Assembly: GCF_000340885.1 (NCBI RefSeq)
Contig: NC_020291.1
Span: forward strand, 2,541,001 to 2,605,000
From: Clostridium saccharoperbutylacetonicum N1-4(HMT)
Lineage (GTDB): Bacteria > Bacillota > Clostridia > Clostridiales > Clostridiaceae
Direction of reading: 5' to 3'
DNA length: 64,000 bases
The position numbers and the translations under genes are program-made. Positions 17,713-28,258 of the stretch are shown here, one piece after another (within the stretch, counting starts at the first letter, position 1; every line of letters starts with the position of its first letter). The notes beneath the pieces were generated by a model that searched no databases, was not told the origin of the DNA, and saw only the letters and a program-made list of their open reading frames with translations.

Positions 17713-19341
17713 ATGAAAACTAAAATAAATATTGTTTTGGGTTTTATTGGATCTGGAAAAACTAGTTTTATAAATTCTATGTTAAAGACAGATGAATTGG
17801 CAAATGAAAAAATTGTAATTCTCCAAAATGAATTTGGAGAAACCGATATTAATGATAAACTATATAATTCCAATAAATTAATGAATATTATTAATTTAAA
17901 AAATGATTCAAATGAAGATATTACTGATATGTATATAAGAAATATTTTATTAAAGTATTCTCCGGATAGAATATTCATTGAAGAAAATAGCATGAAAAAT
18001 CCTAATTCTATTATTAATATTTTTAATGACAAGTCCGTCAAAAAATTATGTAAAATTGATGATATTGTAGCTATAATTAACGCAAAACAATTTTTCATAC
18101 TTTTGAAAAATCTAAAAAATATTATAAGTAATCAAATTTTTAATAGCGATAGCATAGTATTAAATAGTATAAATGAATTAGATAAAAATGAATTTAAAAT
18201 TATACAAAAAGAAATTAAGAAGATTAATGAAACAGCTAGTCTTATAGAATATGTCCCTAACTTAAATATAAAAGAAATTTTTCAAGAGGAATTTAGAGAA
18301 ATAAGAAATAGAAGTAATTTTTCTATAATGAAAAACTTGTTTTATATGGGGGGACTAGTATTACTATTTACTTGTTTAGTATCTCTTTATATGAGTGATT
18401 CTATTAGCTATAATGGCTATTTAGTTAAGTTTCAAAAATTATATATTGTATTTTTAAGTATTTTAATTCAAGGATTACCGTTCATTTTAGTAGGAAGCTT
18501 CGTGTCTGCAATAATACAAATTTATATTTCTAAAGACACATTTATAAAAATATTTCCCAAAAATATTTTTTTATCATGCATATTAGCAGCTTTTGCTGGT
18601 TTATTATTTCCTATATGTGACTGCGGGACAATCCCGGTTGTTAAAGGATTTATGAAAAAGAAAATACCTATAGGTGCTGGAATTACTTTTATGTTAGCTG
18701 CACCTATAGTAAATCCAATAGCTATTATTTCAACAATGTATGCTTTTCAAGGCATGAAATCAGTAGTAATTTATAGAGTTTGTTCAGGAATAATTATTGC
18801 AATAGTGGTAGGCTTAACTATGCAACTTTCAATTAAAAAAGGGGAAGAAATATTAAAGGATAATACTAATTTAACAAGCTGTAATTGCGGGCTATGTGAT
18901 AATGAAGATAATACTTCAGAAAATAAGTTTGAGAAAATTAGATCGGTGTTTATTCACGCTGGGGAGGAATTTTTTAATACAGGTAAATATATGATAATAG
19001 GTACAGTTCTTTCTACCATTTTTCAAAATGTAATATCATTAAATAACAAGGGTTACCTTCCTAATGATAATAGACTTTCACTTATATTTATGATATTAAT
19101 ATCTTTTTTACTTTCAATTTGTTCAACATCAGATGCATTTGTTGCAAAAGGTTTTTTGACACAGTTTTCTATAAACTCTGTAATGGGGTTCCTAGTAGTT
19201 GGACCAATGCTTGATATAAAAAATGCAATTATGCTTTTTGGTAATTTTAAAAATAAATTCGTTTTAAAGTTAATGTTTTTTGTTTTTCTAGTATCATATT
19301 GTGTTTTAATAAACATTGGGTTAATTTACTTATCATATTAA
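17713..19341 (+). CDS. G3E (COG0523-like) GTPase fused to YraQ-type permease
   Basis: 542 residues, ATG after GGGAG. Residues 1-200 resemble CobW/COG0523 metallochaperone GTPases: Walker A GFIGSGKTS (10-18), the NEFGETDIND segment, IEENSMKNPN and IVAIINAKQF. The CxCC metal motif is absent and NKxD reads NSINE, so nucleotide specificity may have changed. Residues about 205-542 are a DUF318/YraQ permease of about eight helices with FPICDCGTIPVVKGF, MLAAPIVNPIAIIST and a cysteine-rich loop CNCGLCDNED. The next gene encodes DUF1980, the usual partner of this permease family. A one-protein GTPase-permease in a metal locus suggests nucleotide-gated zinc movement, which is inference. Confidence 0.85.
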   Translation: MKTKINIVLGFIGSGKTSFINSMLKTDELANEKIVILQNEFGETDINDKLYNSNKLMNIINLKNDSNEDITDMYIRNILLKYSPDRIFIEENSMKNPNSIINIFNDKSVKKLCKIDDIVAIINAKQFFILLKNLKNIISNQIFNSDSIVLNSINELDKNEFKIIQKEIKKINETASLIEYVPNLNIKEIFQEEFREIRNRSNFSIMKNLFYMGGLVLLFTCLVSLYMSDSISYNGYLVKFQKLYIVFLSILIQGLPFILVGSFVSAIIQIYISKDTFIKIFPKNIFLSCILAAFAGLLFPICDCGTIPVVKGFMKKKIPIGAGITFMLAAPIVNPIAIISTMYAFQGMKSVVIYRVCSGIIIAIVVGLTMQLSIKKGEEILKDNTNLTSCNCGLCDNEDNTSENKFEKIRSVFIHAGEEFFNTGKYMIIGTVLSTIFQNVISLNNKGYLPNDNRLSLIFMILISFLLSICSTSDAFVAKGFLTQFSINSVMGFLVVGPMLDIKNAIMLFGNFKNKFVLKLMFFVFLVSYCVLINIGLIYLSY

Positions 19342-19368
19342 ATCTTATATATTATTGAGGTGAAAAAT

Positions 19369-20151
19369 ATGAAAAAATTAGATATGGATGTAATATTAAA
19401 AATGCTGATATTATTAGGTTTTTCAATATTTTATCTTGTGATTATTTTAAATAATCAAATATTAATTTATGTACATCCAAGAATTGTTCCATTTGCAATA
19501 TTTGGAATGATATCGATGTTTATAATTGCATTATTTTTTATTCCAGATAGTATTAATAATAGAAAAAGAAAAATTAAGCTGAAAAATTATGTTGTCTTTG
19601 CAATTCCATTAATCCTAGTATTCTTTATGCAAAGTACTAATGCAAATTCATATACTGCTTCTAATAAAGATAAAAATACTGATATTACAGATAATTTGGA
19701 TTCTGCTGGTTCAACATATGAAATATATAGTGGTAAAACTGAAAGCAATGGACAAGGTGTAGTTAATAAAAAACAATTAGATATTAGAAATAATATTATT
19801 GAAGTAAATCAAAGAAATTTTGTATTTTCCATTGATGAAATTATAGATAATATTGATAAATATGAAGGAAAAGAAATAGAAATAGCAGGATTTGTTTATA
19901 GAAATAAAGAACTAAAAGAAAATGAGTTTATATTAGGAAGGTTTATGATGGTATGCTGTGCTGCTGACATGCAAATTGCTGGACTTAGATGTGATAATAA
20001 TAGTTTAGAATCTTACAGGAATGATACTTGGGTTAAAGTTAAAGGAAAAATTAAAAAAGATACTTATGATGGTGCAGTAGATCCGATTATAGTATTAGAA
20101 CATATAGAAAAAGATAATAATCCAGATACTTCATATGTATATCCATTTTAA
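19369..20151 (+). CDS. DUF1980/TIGR03943 family membrane protein (YcgQ-like)
   Basis: ATG 19369 is preferred, with GAGGTG 6 bases upstream; a GTG at 19360 overlaps that site. 260 residues: two or three N-terminal helices (about 8-30, 35-58 and 70-87), an extracytoplasmic linker, then a domain with FMMVCCAADMQIAGLRC, the Cys motif of the family, ending near VYPF. In Bacillus the pair ycgR-ycgQ has the same permease-DUF1980 order. Only 27 bp follow the fusion gene, so it is one operon. Confidence 0.88.
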   Translation: MKKLDMDVILKMLILLGFSIFYLVIILNNQILIYVHPRIVPFAIFGMISMFIIALFFIPDSINNRKRKIKLKNYVVFAIPLILVFFMQSTNANSYTASNKDKNTDITDNLDSAGSTYEIYSGKTESNGQGVVNKKQLDIRNNIIEVNQRNFVFSIDEIIDNIDKYEGKEIEIAGFVYRNKELKENEFILGRFMMVCCAADMQIAGLRCDNNSLESYRNDTWVKVKGKIKKDTYDGAVDPIIVLEHIEKDNNPDTSYVYPF

Positions 20152-20202
20152 TTGAAATTCATACTAGAATATAAATAAAATTATTAATATAAAAATATAC
20201 AG

Positions 20203-20253
20203 ATAGTTAAAGCTATTTAAGTTTTTGCTTAAAGTAGATCCAACTATTTTTTG
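20203..20253 (+). terminator. terminator of the metal cassette, two-stage stem
   Basis: ATAGTT (20203-20208) pairs with AACTAT (20242-20247), and inside CTAtTTAAG pairs with CTTAAaGTAG; TTTTTTG follows. The rest of the 20152-20538 gap is AT-rich with no further feature that I can support. Confidence 0.8.
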
Positions 20254-20538
20254 TTATAGCTTATTGCATATTTAGATTAAAAATAATTTGTTCTTTAATA
20301 GAATAATCAAAGAAATTTTAACAATTAAAGTCGAGGAAATAATTATAATTCCTAAAACATAAATTATACTTTTTCATGAAAAAGAGCCTAATTCGATACA
20401 AATAATACATAAATATAGTATGAATGGCTGTGGTAATTTTGTTAGGATAAATATGGAGATGCAAATATATTGACATTAATAGCGTTAAGAATTATATATT
20501 AAATATAGATTCACTTAATTAATACCATATTAGAAATT

Positions 20539-21732
20539 ATGGAATTGGAAATTTTAAAAAATTTATCAAAAGAAGAAAAGAGGTTAGTTATGCTAGTTGC
20601 TGTAGTTATTCTTAGTGTATTTATTATTTATGGCCTTACTAATTTAATGATTGCTAAAGAGGCAATGACATGGATTCTTATAATGTGTCCAAGTTTACCT
20701 CACTATATTTTTTATATAATTTATTCAATTTGTGCTGTATCAGTTTTTATTATGTTTTCTTTGCCTGCTAGATATAGAGTGCGAAAGTATATAGCTTGTT
20801 TTTCATATTATTGGATGGGCAGTTATTTCTATCTGCTGTTAACAACTTTAATTTCAATTATAATAGTGTTTTTTTGCTTCCAGTTTGGTTTTGTTAGTCC
20901 AGATTTTCAACGGCAAGTAGTTTTTATTAAAGGTTGGATTGTATTTATTACTGTTTTAGGTACTTTAATCTATGGAAGAATTAATGCGAAAGATATAAAA
21001 CTCAATTCTTACGATATAAGGATTGATAAGAAAGCTGAAATTAGTGAATTGAAAATAGCCTTAATAAGTGATATTCATTTGAGTGGCATAAACAATTACG
21101 GGCATTTTAGTAAAGTAATTAAGAAGATAAATAGTACAAATCCAGATCTTGTATGCTTTTCTGGGGATATTTTTGATAGTGATTATTATGCAATGGAAAA
21201 TTCAGAAAAGATACAAGAATTGTTGAAGGAGATCAAATCTAAATACGGAACATATGCTTGTATGGGGAACCATGACGCAGGTAAAACTTATAAGGAAATG
21301 ATTGAGTTTCTTCAAAAATCACCTGTCAAGGTTTTAAATGATGATTACATTAATATTGAAAATAAATTTGTAATAGCTGGAAGAAGGGATTCAAGGCCTA
21401 TTGGATATCAAGGTGAAGCAAGAGGACAACTTCTTGATTTAGATGAGAAATCTAAGGAGTTACCCGTTATTGTACTAGATCATCAGCCTTCAAATATTAA
21501 GGAATATAATTCAAATATAGATCTTGTTTTATGTGGCCATACTCATAGAGGACAAATTTTCCCTCTTAATTATATTACAAATGCAATATTTGATGTTGAT
21601 TATGGATATTATAGAAAAGACAAAGATAGTCCTCATGTGATTGTATCCTCTGGGGTAGGTACTTGGGGTCCGCCATTTAGAATTGGTACTAATAATGAAG
21701 TGGTTAGCATAAATGTGCTTTTTAGGAAATAA
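20539..21732 (+). CDS. membrane-anchored calcineurin-like metallophosphoesterase
   Basis: 397 residues from ATG 20539; an in-frame ATG at 20590 has a better Shine-Dalgarno (AAGAGG, spacing 7), so the true start is open. Four N-terminal helices (about 18-135) precede a phosphoesterase domain with LISDIHLSG, CFSGDIFDSD, CMGNHDAGK, VLDHQPSN and LCGHTHRGQIFP, the complete two-metal active site. This layout is that of YkuE/YaeI-type enzymes, some acting on UDP-diacylglucosamine or related lipids. The substrate here is unknown. Confidence 0.87.
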   Translation: MELEILKNLSKEEKRLVMLVAVVILSVFIIYGLTNLMIAKEAMTWILIMCPSLPHYIFYIIYSICAVSVFIMFSLPARYRVRKYIACFSYYWMGSYFYLLLTTLISIIIVFFCFQFGFVSPDFQRQVVFIKGWIVFITVLGTLIYGRINAKDIKLNSYDIRIDKKAEISELKIALISDIHLSGINNYGHFSKVIKKINSTNPDLVCFSGDIFDSDYYAMENSEKIQELLKEIKSKYGTYACMGNHDAGKTYKEMIEFLQKSPVKVLNDDYINIENKFVIAGRRDSRPIGYQGEARGQLLDLDEKSKELPVIVLDHQPSNIKEYNSNIDLVLCGHTHRGQIFPLNYITNAIFDVDYGYYRKDKDSPHVIVSSGVGTWGPPFRIGTNNEVVSINVLFRK

Positions 21733-21894
21733 TTTTTGGTAAGTTGTAAAATGTGATGCGAAATTCTCTGAACTTGATAAATTTGATAAATAACTACTAT
21801 AAGATTAATAATAAAGTAATGCTCAACAGTAGGCTGATGTATAATGCTTAGAGATCAATTAATTACATATATGTAATTGAGAGGTGGGATTTGT

Positions 21895-22218
21895 TTGGAA
21901 GAAGTGACATATCAGGATAGAATTAATGACAATATTAATAATAGTAAAATGCTTATTTTATATTTTAGTAATAAAGCATGTGGAGCTTGCGAAGTTATCA
22001 GGAGTAAGGTTGAGAAGCTTTTAGAATTATATCCTGAAATCAATATTATAGATATAGACGGTGAAAAAGAAATGAAATTTGCAGCAATGAAAAGTGTTTT
22101 CTCCTTTCCTTTGTTAATACTCTATATTGAAGGTAAAGAAACAATGAGATTTGGAAGAAATATCGATTTTCTTGAATTTGAAAAAAGTATTGATAGATAC
22201 TATAAATATCTTAGTTAG
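21895..22218 (+). CDS. thioredoxin-like protein
   Basis: TTG 21895 is chosen, with GAGGTGGG 7 bases upstream; the frame extends to TTG 21877, which lies before that site. 107 residues with a thioredoxin fold and active site CGAC in FSNKACGACEVIRSKVEKLL. The cis-Pro motif reads VFSFPLLILY. Short stand-alone members of this kind carry out disulfide exchange in the cytoplasm. Its 3' end overlaps the convergent transporter gene by 8 bp. Confidence 0.8.
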   Translation: MEEVTYQDRINDNINNSKMLILYFSNKACGACEVIRSKVEKLLELYPEINIIDIDGEKEMKFAAMKSVFSFPLLILYIEGKETMRFGRNIDFLEFEKSIDRYYKYLS

Positions 22219-23149
22219 TATTATTTTGAGTTGATAGTCCAGGCAAAATAGATGAAAGTGAGCCCAAAAGTATAAATAGAATACCAATAAGCATATTAAA
22301 TGGGATTACTTCATGTAGTAAAATTAATGCAAGAATTGGCGCTAATATTGGTTTAAAGAAGAAAACTAAAGAAGTAACTTGTGCAGAAGTTTCTTCCATT
22401 GATTTAAAATAACAAGCAAATCCAACGCCAGTATTAATAATACAAATATACGATACAATAGGAAATGTGCTTAAAGTGTATCCTGTAAATAAAGGTATAT
22501 TTGAGAAGATTTCAAGTCCACTAGAATAAAACAAGTTTGCAATAGGAGATATATGACTTAAACCAATTAAAGCTAACATTTCAAGACTTCCAAATAAAAA
22601 ACCAAAGCAAGTAACTACGATACCTCCATATTTAGCGCATTTCTTTTTACCAGAAACTCCATAAAAAGCAAAAGTTAATGTAGATGCAATTGTAAGTATG
22701 GTACCAAGTACACTAAGTTGTGTATTTAATGGATTTATTATGATTATTGTTCCAACAACTTCAAGAATTAAAGCAAGAACATTGTTTTTGTGAATAGCTT
22801 CTTTCAATAGAAAGAAAGCCAAGATTGTAACAAAGACTGGATTGCAGCTAAATAAAACAGCAACAACAGAAGCCTTTGAGTTTTGGACTGCCAATTGATA
22901 TAACACCATACTCACAACAGTACCTAAGAAACCTAAAAAAGCAAAATAGCGCAAATCTTTAGCTGAAATAGAAGAATGTTTTTTATGAAGTGCATTTAAA
23001 GCAAAGGGAATTAAAAATAACCCACCTATAAAAAATCTAGTAAAAGTAAGCTGTATAGGATTAAATACTCCAGAAATAAACTTTAGTACGATTTCCATTG
23101 TACTAAAAATAATAGTTGTCAAAGCTATATATAAATATCCCTTTTTCAT
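22211..23149 (-). CDS. EamA/DMT family transporter
   Basis: 312 residues with ten hydrophobic helices arranged as two EamA repeats. IQLTFTRFFIGGLFLIPF and SKASVVAVLFSCNPVFVTIL belong to the first, SAQVTSLVFFFKPILAPIL to the second. GGAGGTG precedes the start on the minus strand. Substrates of this family range from amino acids to metabolites; this one is unassigned. It is divergent from the beta-glucoside operon. Confidence 0.85.
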   Translation of the reverse strand: MKKGYLYIALTTIIFSTMEIVLKFISGVFNPIQLTFTRFFIGGLFLIPFALNALHKKHSSISAKDLRYFAFLGFLGTVVSMVLYQLAVQNSKASVVAVLFSCNPVFVTILAFFLLKEAIHKNNVLALILEVVGTIIIINPLNTQLSVLGTILTIASTLTFAFYGVSGKKKCAKYGGIVVTCFGFLFGSLEMLALIGLSHISPIANLFYSSGLEIFSNIPLFTGYTLSTFPIVSYICIINTGVGFACYFKSMEETSAQVTSLVFFFKPILAPILALILLHEVIPFNMLIGILFILLGSLSSILPGLSTQNNTN

Positions 23150-23303
23150 GATAACACCTCCAAATTTGATCTGTATTGGTTAAAAAATACTTAGTAACTT
23201 AAAGGAAACTTTAAATATTATCTAGCTTTAGTATATAATAACAGCACATGTAATGTTAATACATATTTTATATATTTTTTAATAGGAGATCCTAAAATTA
23301 CAA

Positions 23304-23448
23304 CTAAACGTTTAGCGTTGTAAAGAAAGAATAGTTGTTTGCCACAATATTTACAAGATTATATTGATATTGTGAGAGAAGCGTTATAAAAAAGAACTCA
23401 CAATATTTAGAGATACCTGTTAGATAAGCTTATCTGTGATATCACAGA
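23304..23448. promoter_or_regulatory. cluster of palindromes between the DMT transporter and the bgl promoter
   Basis: Three separate dyads: CTAAACGTTTAG (23304-23315, a perfect 12-mer like LacI/CcpA-type operators), ATATTGTGAG (23367-23376) with CTCACAATAT (23397-23406), and TCTGTGATATCACAGA (23433-23448, a perfect 16-mer). No coding frame covers them. They could serve the divergent transporter gene or an upstream bgl promoter. Confidence 0.55.
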
Positions 23449-23533
23449 AGAATTCCTTCATTATATTACTATTATTATAAAACAACGAATTTGATGTGGA
23501 GGATTACCGTTAATTTTTATAAATAATTAAAAC

Positions 23534-23563
23534 TTGACTTTGTGAAAACGTTTATGGTAGTAT
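23534..23563 (+). promoter_or_regulatory. bgl operon promoter with CRE-like site
   Basis: TTGACT (23534-23539), 18-base spacer, TAGTAT (23558-23563). TGAAAACGTTTATG (23543-23556) inside the spacer resembles the CcpA cre consensus except at its last two bases, implying glucose repression by steric block. Confidence 0.68.
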
Positions 23564-23592
23564 ATAAACATAAAATGAAATATATCATAGTA

Positions 23593-23678
23593 GACGTGCT
23601 ACTGGTAATGCAGGCAAGATCGAATCAATCGTTTAGATTATTTTTATATAATCTAGCTATTTGATTTGGTCTTTTTTT
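23593..23678 (+). promoter_or_regulatory. RAT antiterminator site overlapping an intrinsic terminator
   Basis: TACTGGTAATGCAGGCAAGA within 23593-23622 fits the ribonucleic antiterminator consensus bound by BglG/LicT proteins. Its 3' end (GATC, 23618-23621) is shared with the terminator stem GATCGAATCAA (23618-23628), which pairs with TTGATTTGGTC (23661-23671) before a run of T. Binding by the antiterminator would prevent the terminator from forming. Confidence 0.9.
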
Positions 23679-23726
23679 GTTGAATGGCCATGAAACAAAA
23701 AGCTAAAAATTGTGTAAATATTTTAG

Positions 23727-25610
<1,884 letters not shown>

Positions 25611-25691
25611 AATGAAATAGACTAATATTAACTATTTTTAATATAAAGCACAAAAAATAACAAGGCTATGTGATTGACAAGGAGGATTTAC

Positions 25692-27098
25692 ATGAATACG
25701 ATATTTCCAAAAGATTTCTTATGGGGTGCTTCATCTTCTGCCTTTCAAATTGAAGGTGCATGGGATGAAGATGGTAAAAAAATGACTGTAGCTGATTATA
25801 ACTCTTTTAAAAAATCAGACATACAAGCGGATACAAAAGTAGCTTCTGATTTTTATCATCATTTTGAAGAAGATATAGATTTAATGAAAGAATTAGGAAT
25901 GAAAACTTATCGTTTTTCTATCTCTTGGGCAAGAATTATTCCAGATGGTGATGGGGAAGTTAACCAAAAAGGAATAGACTTTTATAATAAAGTAATAAAT
26001 AAATTAATAGAATGCAACATTGAACCTTTTGTAACTTTGTATCATTTTGATTTACCGTTTACTTTAGTTGAAAAATATAATGGGTGGGAAAGCAGAGAAA
26101 CAGTATATGCATATGAAAGATTCGCCAAAATTTGTTTTAAGGAATTTGGAGATAGAGTTAAGTATTGGCAGCCTCATAATGAGCAAAATTTAATTGTCAG
26201 AGTTGAAGAAAGAATCAATATTTATGATGAAAAAGACCCATTAAAAATTGATAAAATGCGTGCTCAAATGGATTATAACATGTGTTTAGCTCATGCTATT
26301 GCAGTTAATGCATGTCATGAAATGATAAGAAATAGTAAGATTGGAGCAGCTGTATCATCATCTGTAACCTATCCACTTACTTGTAATCCAGAAGATGTTT
26401 GTGCTTCACGTATGAATGATAATTTTAAGGTTTATTATATGCTTGATATGCATTTTTATGGTGAATATCCGGGATATTATTTAAAATATCTTAAAGAACG
26501 AGATATAATGCCTTATATTGAACCAGAAGATAAGGACATCTTAAAAAGAGCAAAAATGGATTTTATAGCAGTAAATTATTATAGAACAAATTGTGCAGAA
26601 GCTTTACCAGTTGATGATAATCATCCTTATGGAACTAGAGAAGGTGCTGTAGACTTTAATCTATATGGATTATTTAAAATGTCCATGAATCCTAGATTGA
26701 AAGCTTCTGAATATGGTGCTTCAATCGATCCGTCAGGTTTGCGTGTTGCATTAAATGAGTATTGGCAAAGATATCATCTGCCTCTTATAATAACAGAAAA
26801 TGGATTAGGAACTCCTGATGTTTTAGAAGATGGAAAAGTTCATGATGACTATCGTATTGACTATTTAAGAGAACATATAAATGCTTGTGCCTTAGCTATA
26901 GAAGATGGTGTTGAAATGCTTGGTTACTGTCCATGGTCATTTATGGATCTTTTAAGCTCTGCACAGGGCTTTAGAAAACGTTATGGTTTAGTTTATACGA
27001 ACAGAACTGACCATGATATATTGGGATTAGAGAGAATAAAAAAGGATAGTTTTTATTGGTATAAAAAAGTTATAGAAACTAATGGAAAATTAGAATAA
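25692..27098 (+). CDS. 6-phospho-beta-glucosidase, GH1
   Basis: Starts at ATG 25692 with AAGGAGGA; an upstream TTG at 25674 precedes that site. 468 residues, normal for GH1. The N-terminal signature FLWGASSSAFQIEGAWDEDG is present, the acid/base Glu is in WQPHNEQN and the nucleophile Glu in ITENGLG. It cleaves the phosphorylated sugar delivered by the preceding PTS protein into glucose-6-phosphate and an aglycone or glucose. It lies 81 bp after the PTS gene, in the same operon. Confidence 0.94.
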   Translation: MNTIFPKDFLWGASSSAFQIEGAWDEDGKKMTVADYNSFKKSDIQADTKVASDFYHHFEEDIDLMKELGMKTYRFSISWARIIPDGDGEVNQKGIDFYNKVINKLIECNIEPFVTLYHFDLPFTLVEKYNGWESRETVYAYERFAKICFKEFGDRVKYWQPHNEQNLIVRVEERINIYDEKDPLKIDKMRAQMDYNMCLAHAIAVNACHEMIRNSKIGAAVSSSVTYPLTCNPEDVCASRMNDNFKVYYMLDMHFYGEYPGYYLKYLKERDIMPYIEPEDKDILKRAKMDFIAVNYYRTNCAEALPVDDNHPYGTREGAVDFNLYGLFKMSMNPRLKASEYGASIDPSGLRVALNEYWQRYHLPLIITENGLGTPDVLEDGKVHDDYRIDYLREHINACALAIEDGVEMLGYCPWSFMDLLSSAQGFRKRYGLVYTNRTDHDILGLERIKKDSFYWYKKVIETNGKLE

Positions 27099-27171
27099 GG
27101 TACCAGAATTACTAAATTATTTAATCATATCGATGAAAATCCTCGATAGGTCTCATATATTTTATAGAACA

Positions 27172-27206
27172 TTGAGTATATGTATCTTGTAGTTACATAT
27201 ACTCAA
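27172..27206. repeat. perfect 13-bp inverted repeat before the antiterminator gene
   Basis: TTGAGTATATGTA (27172-27184) and TACATATACTCAA (27194-27206) with a 9-base loop. No U-tract follows in either direction, so a simple terminator is unlikely; an operator or mRNA-stabilising hairpin is possible. It sits in the 251-bp gap between the GH1 and licT genes. Confidence 0.75.
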
Positions 27207-27349
27207 ATGACAATAAAGTGAAACTTTTCATATGGAGTTTTACAGATGTTAGTTATCAGATAAAGCAAAATAGATTATTGAACTTTTCTAAACTCACTTA
27301 AATTAACTCTATTTATTTAGAATACAATGATGAGATTGGAGTGCTGAGT

Positions 27350-28198
27350 ATGCATATTACAAAAATATTAAATAATTCCTTGGTACTTGCAAAGGATACA
27401 ACAGAGAATGAAATGATTTTAATGGGAAAGGGGATAGGACATAAACATACTATAGGCTATGAATTAAAGAAAGAAGAGATTGAAAAAATTTTTGTTCTTC
27501 ATGATGAAACTATGAAAAGAAATATTATACAGCTAGCTGCTGAAATTGACGAGGTTTATTTCAATATTGCACAAACTATTATTGATTACGCAATAACAAA
27601 ATATAATATGAAATTAATGAATCATATATATTTAGCATTAACTGACCATATTGCATTTGCTGTAAAGCGGTTTAAATCTAATATTGTAATAGAAAATAAT
27701 TATTTGTTAGAAATTAAAGATTTTAATCCTAATGAATATGATATTGGAATATATGCACTAAGAATAATTAATGAAAGCTTAAATTTGGAACTTCCACAAG
27801 AAGAATGTATAAATATTGCTGGTCATTTTATTAATGCTCAGCAGGATAACCCTTATAGTGAAAAAAACAAGAAAATTTCTAAAATAATAAAAGATATACT
27901 TGGGATTGTTCACTATCACTTTGCAATTATATACGATGAAAATTCATTTTACTATAAACGCTTTATAACACACCTGAAGGCTTTTGCTCAAAGATTTCTT
28001 AATAATCAGCCTAGTAAGGAGCAAGTTGATTTTATTTATGAACAAATAAGGACTAATTGCAGTGCAGAATATGAGTGTGTAAAAAAAATTAATACTTATA
28101 TTTATAATGAATATTCTAGAAATCTTCCTATTCAAGAAGAATTGTACCTAATGATACATATACATAAAATTTTAGGAGAATTGCAGGAGAATATTTAA
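27350..28198 (+). CDS. licT: BglG/LicT family transcription antiterminator
   Basis: ATG 27350 with TTGGAG 8 bases upstream. 282 residues: an RNA-binding CAT domain (1-57, MHITKILNNSLVLAKD and GKGIGHK), PRD1 (about 70-170, with LTDHIAFAVKRF and AGHFINAQ) and PRD2 (about 175-280, with HYHFAIIY and LMIHIHKI). PTS-dependent phosphorylation of the PRD histidines sets activity, and the active dimer binds the RAT at 23593. Unusually it is encoded at the 3' side of the structural genes. Confidence 0.93.
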   Translation: MHITKILNNSLVLAKDTTENEMILMGKGIGHKHTIGYELKKEEIEKIFVLHDETMKRNIIQLAAEIDEVYFNIAQTIIDYAITKYNMKLMNHIYLALTDHIAFAVKRFKSNIVIENNYLLEIKDFNPNEYDIGIYALRIINESLNLELPQEECINIAGHFINAQQDNPYSEKNKKISKIIKDILGIVHYHFAIIYDENSFYYKRFITHLKAFAQRFLNNQPSKEQVDFIYEQIRTNCSAEYECVKKINTYIYNEYSRNLPIQEELYLMIHIHKILGELQENI

Positions 28199-28258
28199 AA
28201 TGTTCTTATTGCAACTACTTCAATATTATAAAAAATAATTAGATAAGGAGATTTATAT

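Noticed and set aside
17713..19341. Two separate genes (GTPase and permease) joined by a sequencing error
   Set aside because: One continuous frame with even codon use and no internal ribosome binding site at the junction near residue 205; kept as a fusion, though reads should confirm it.
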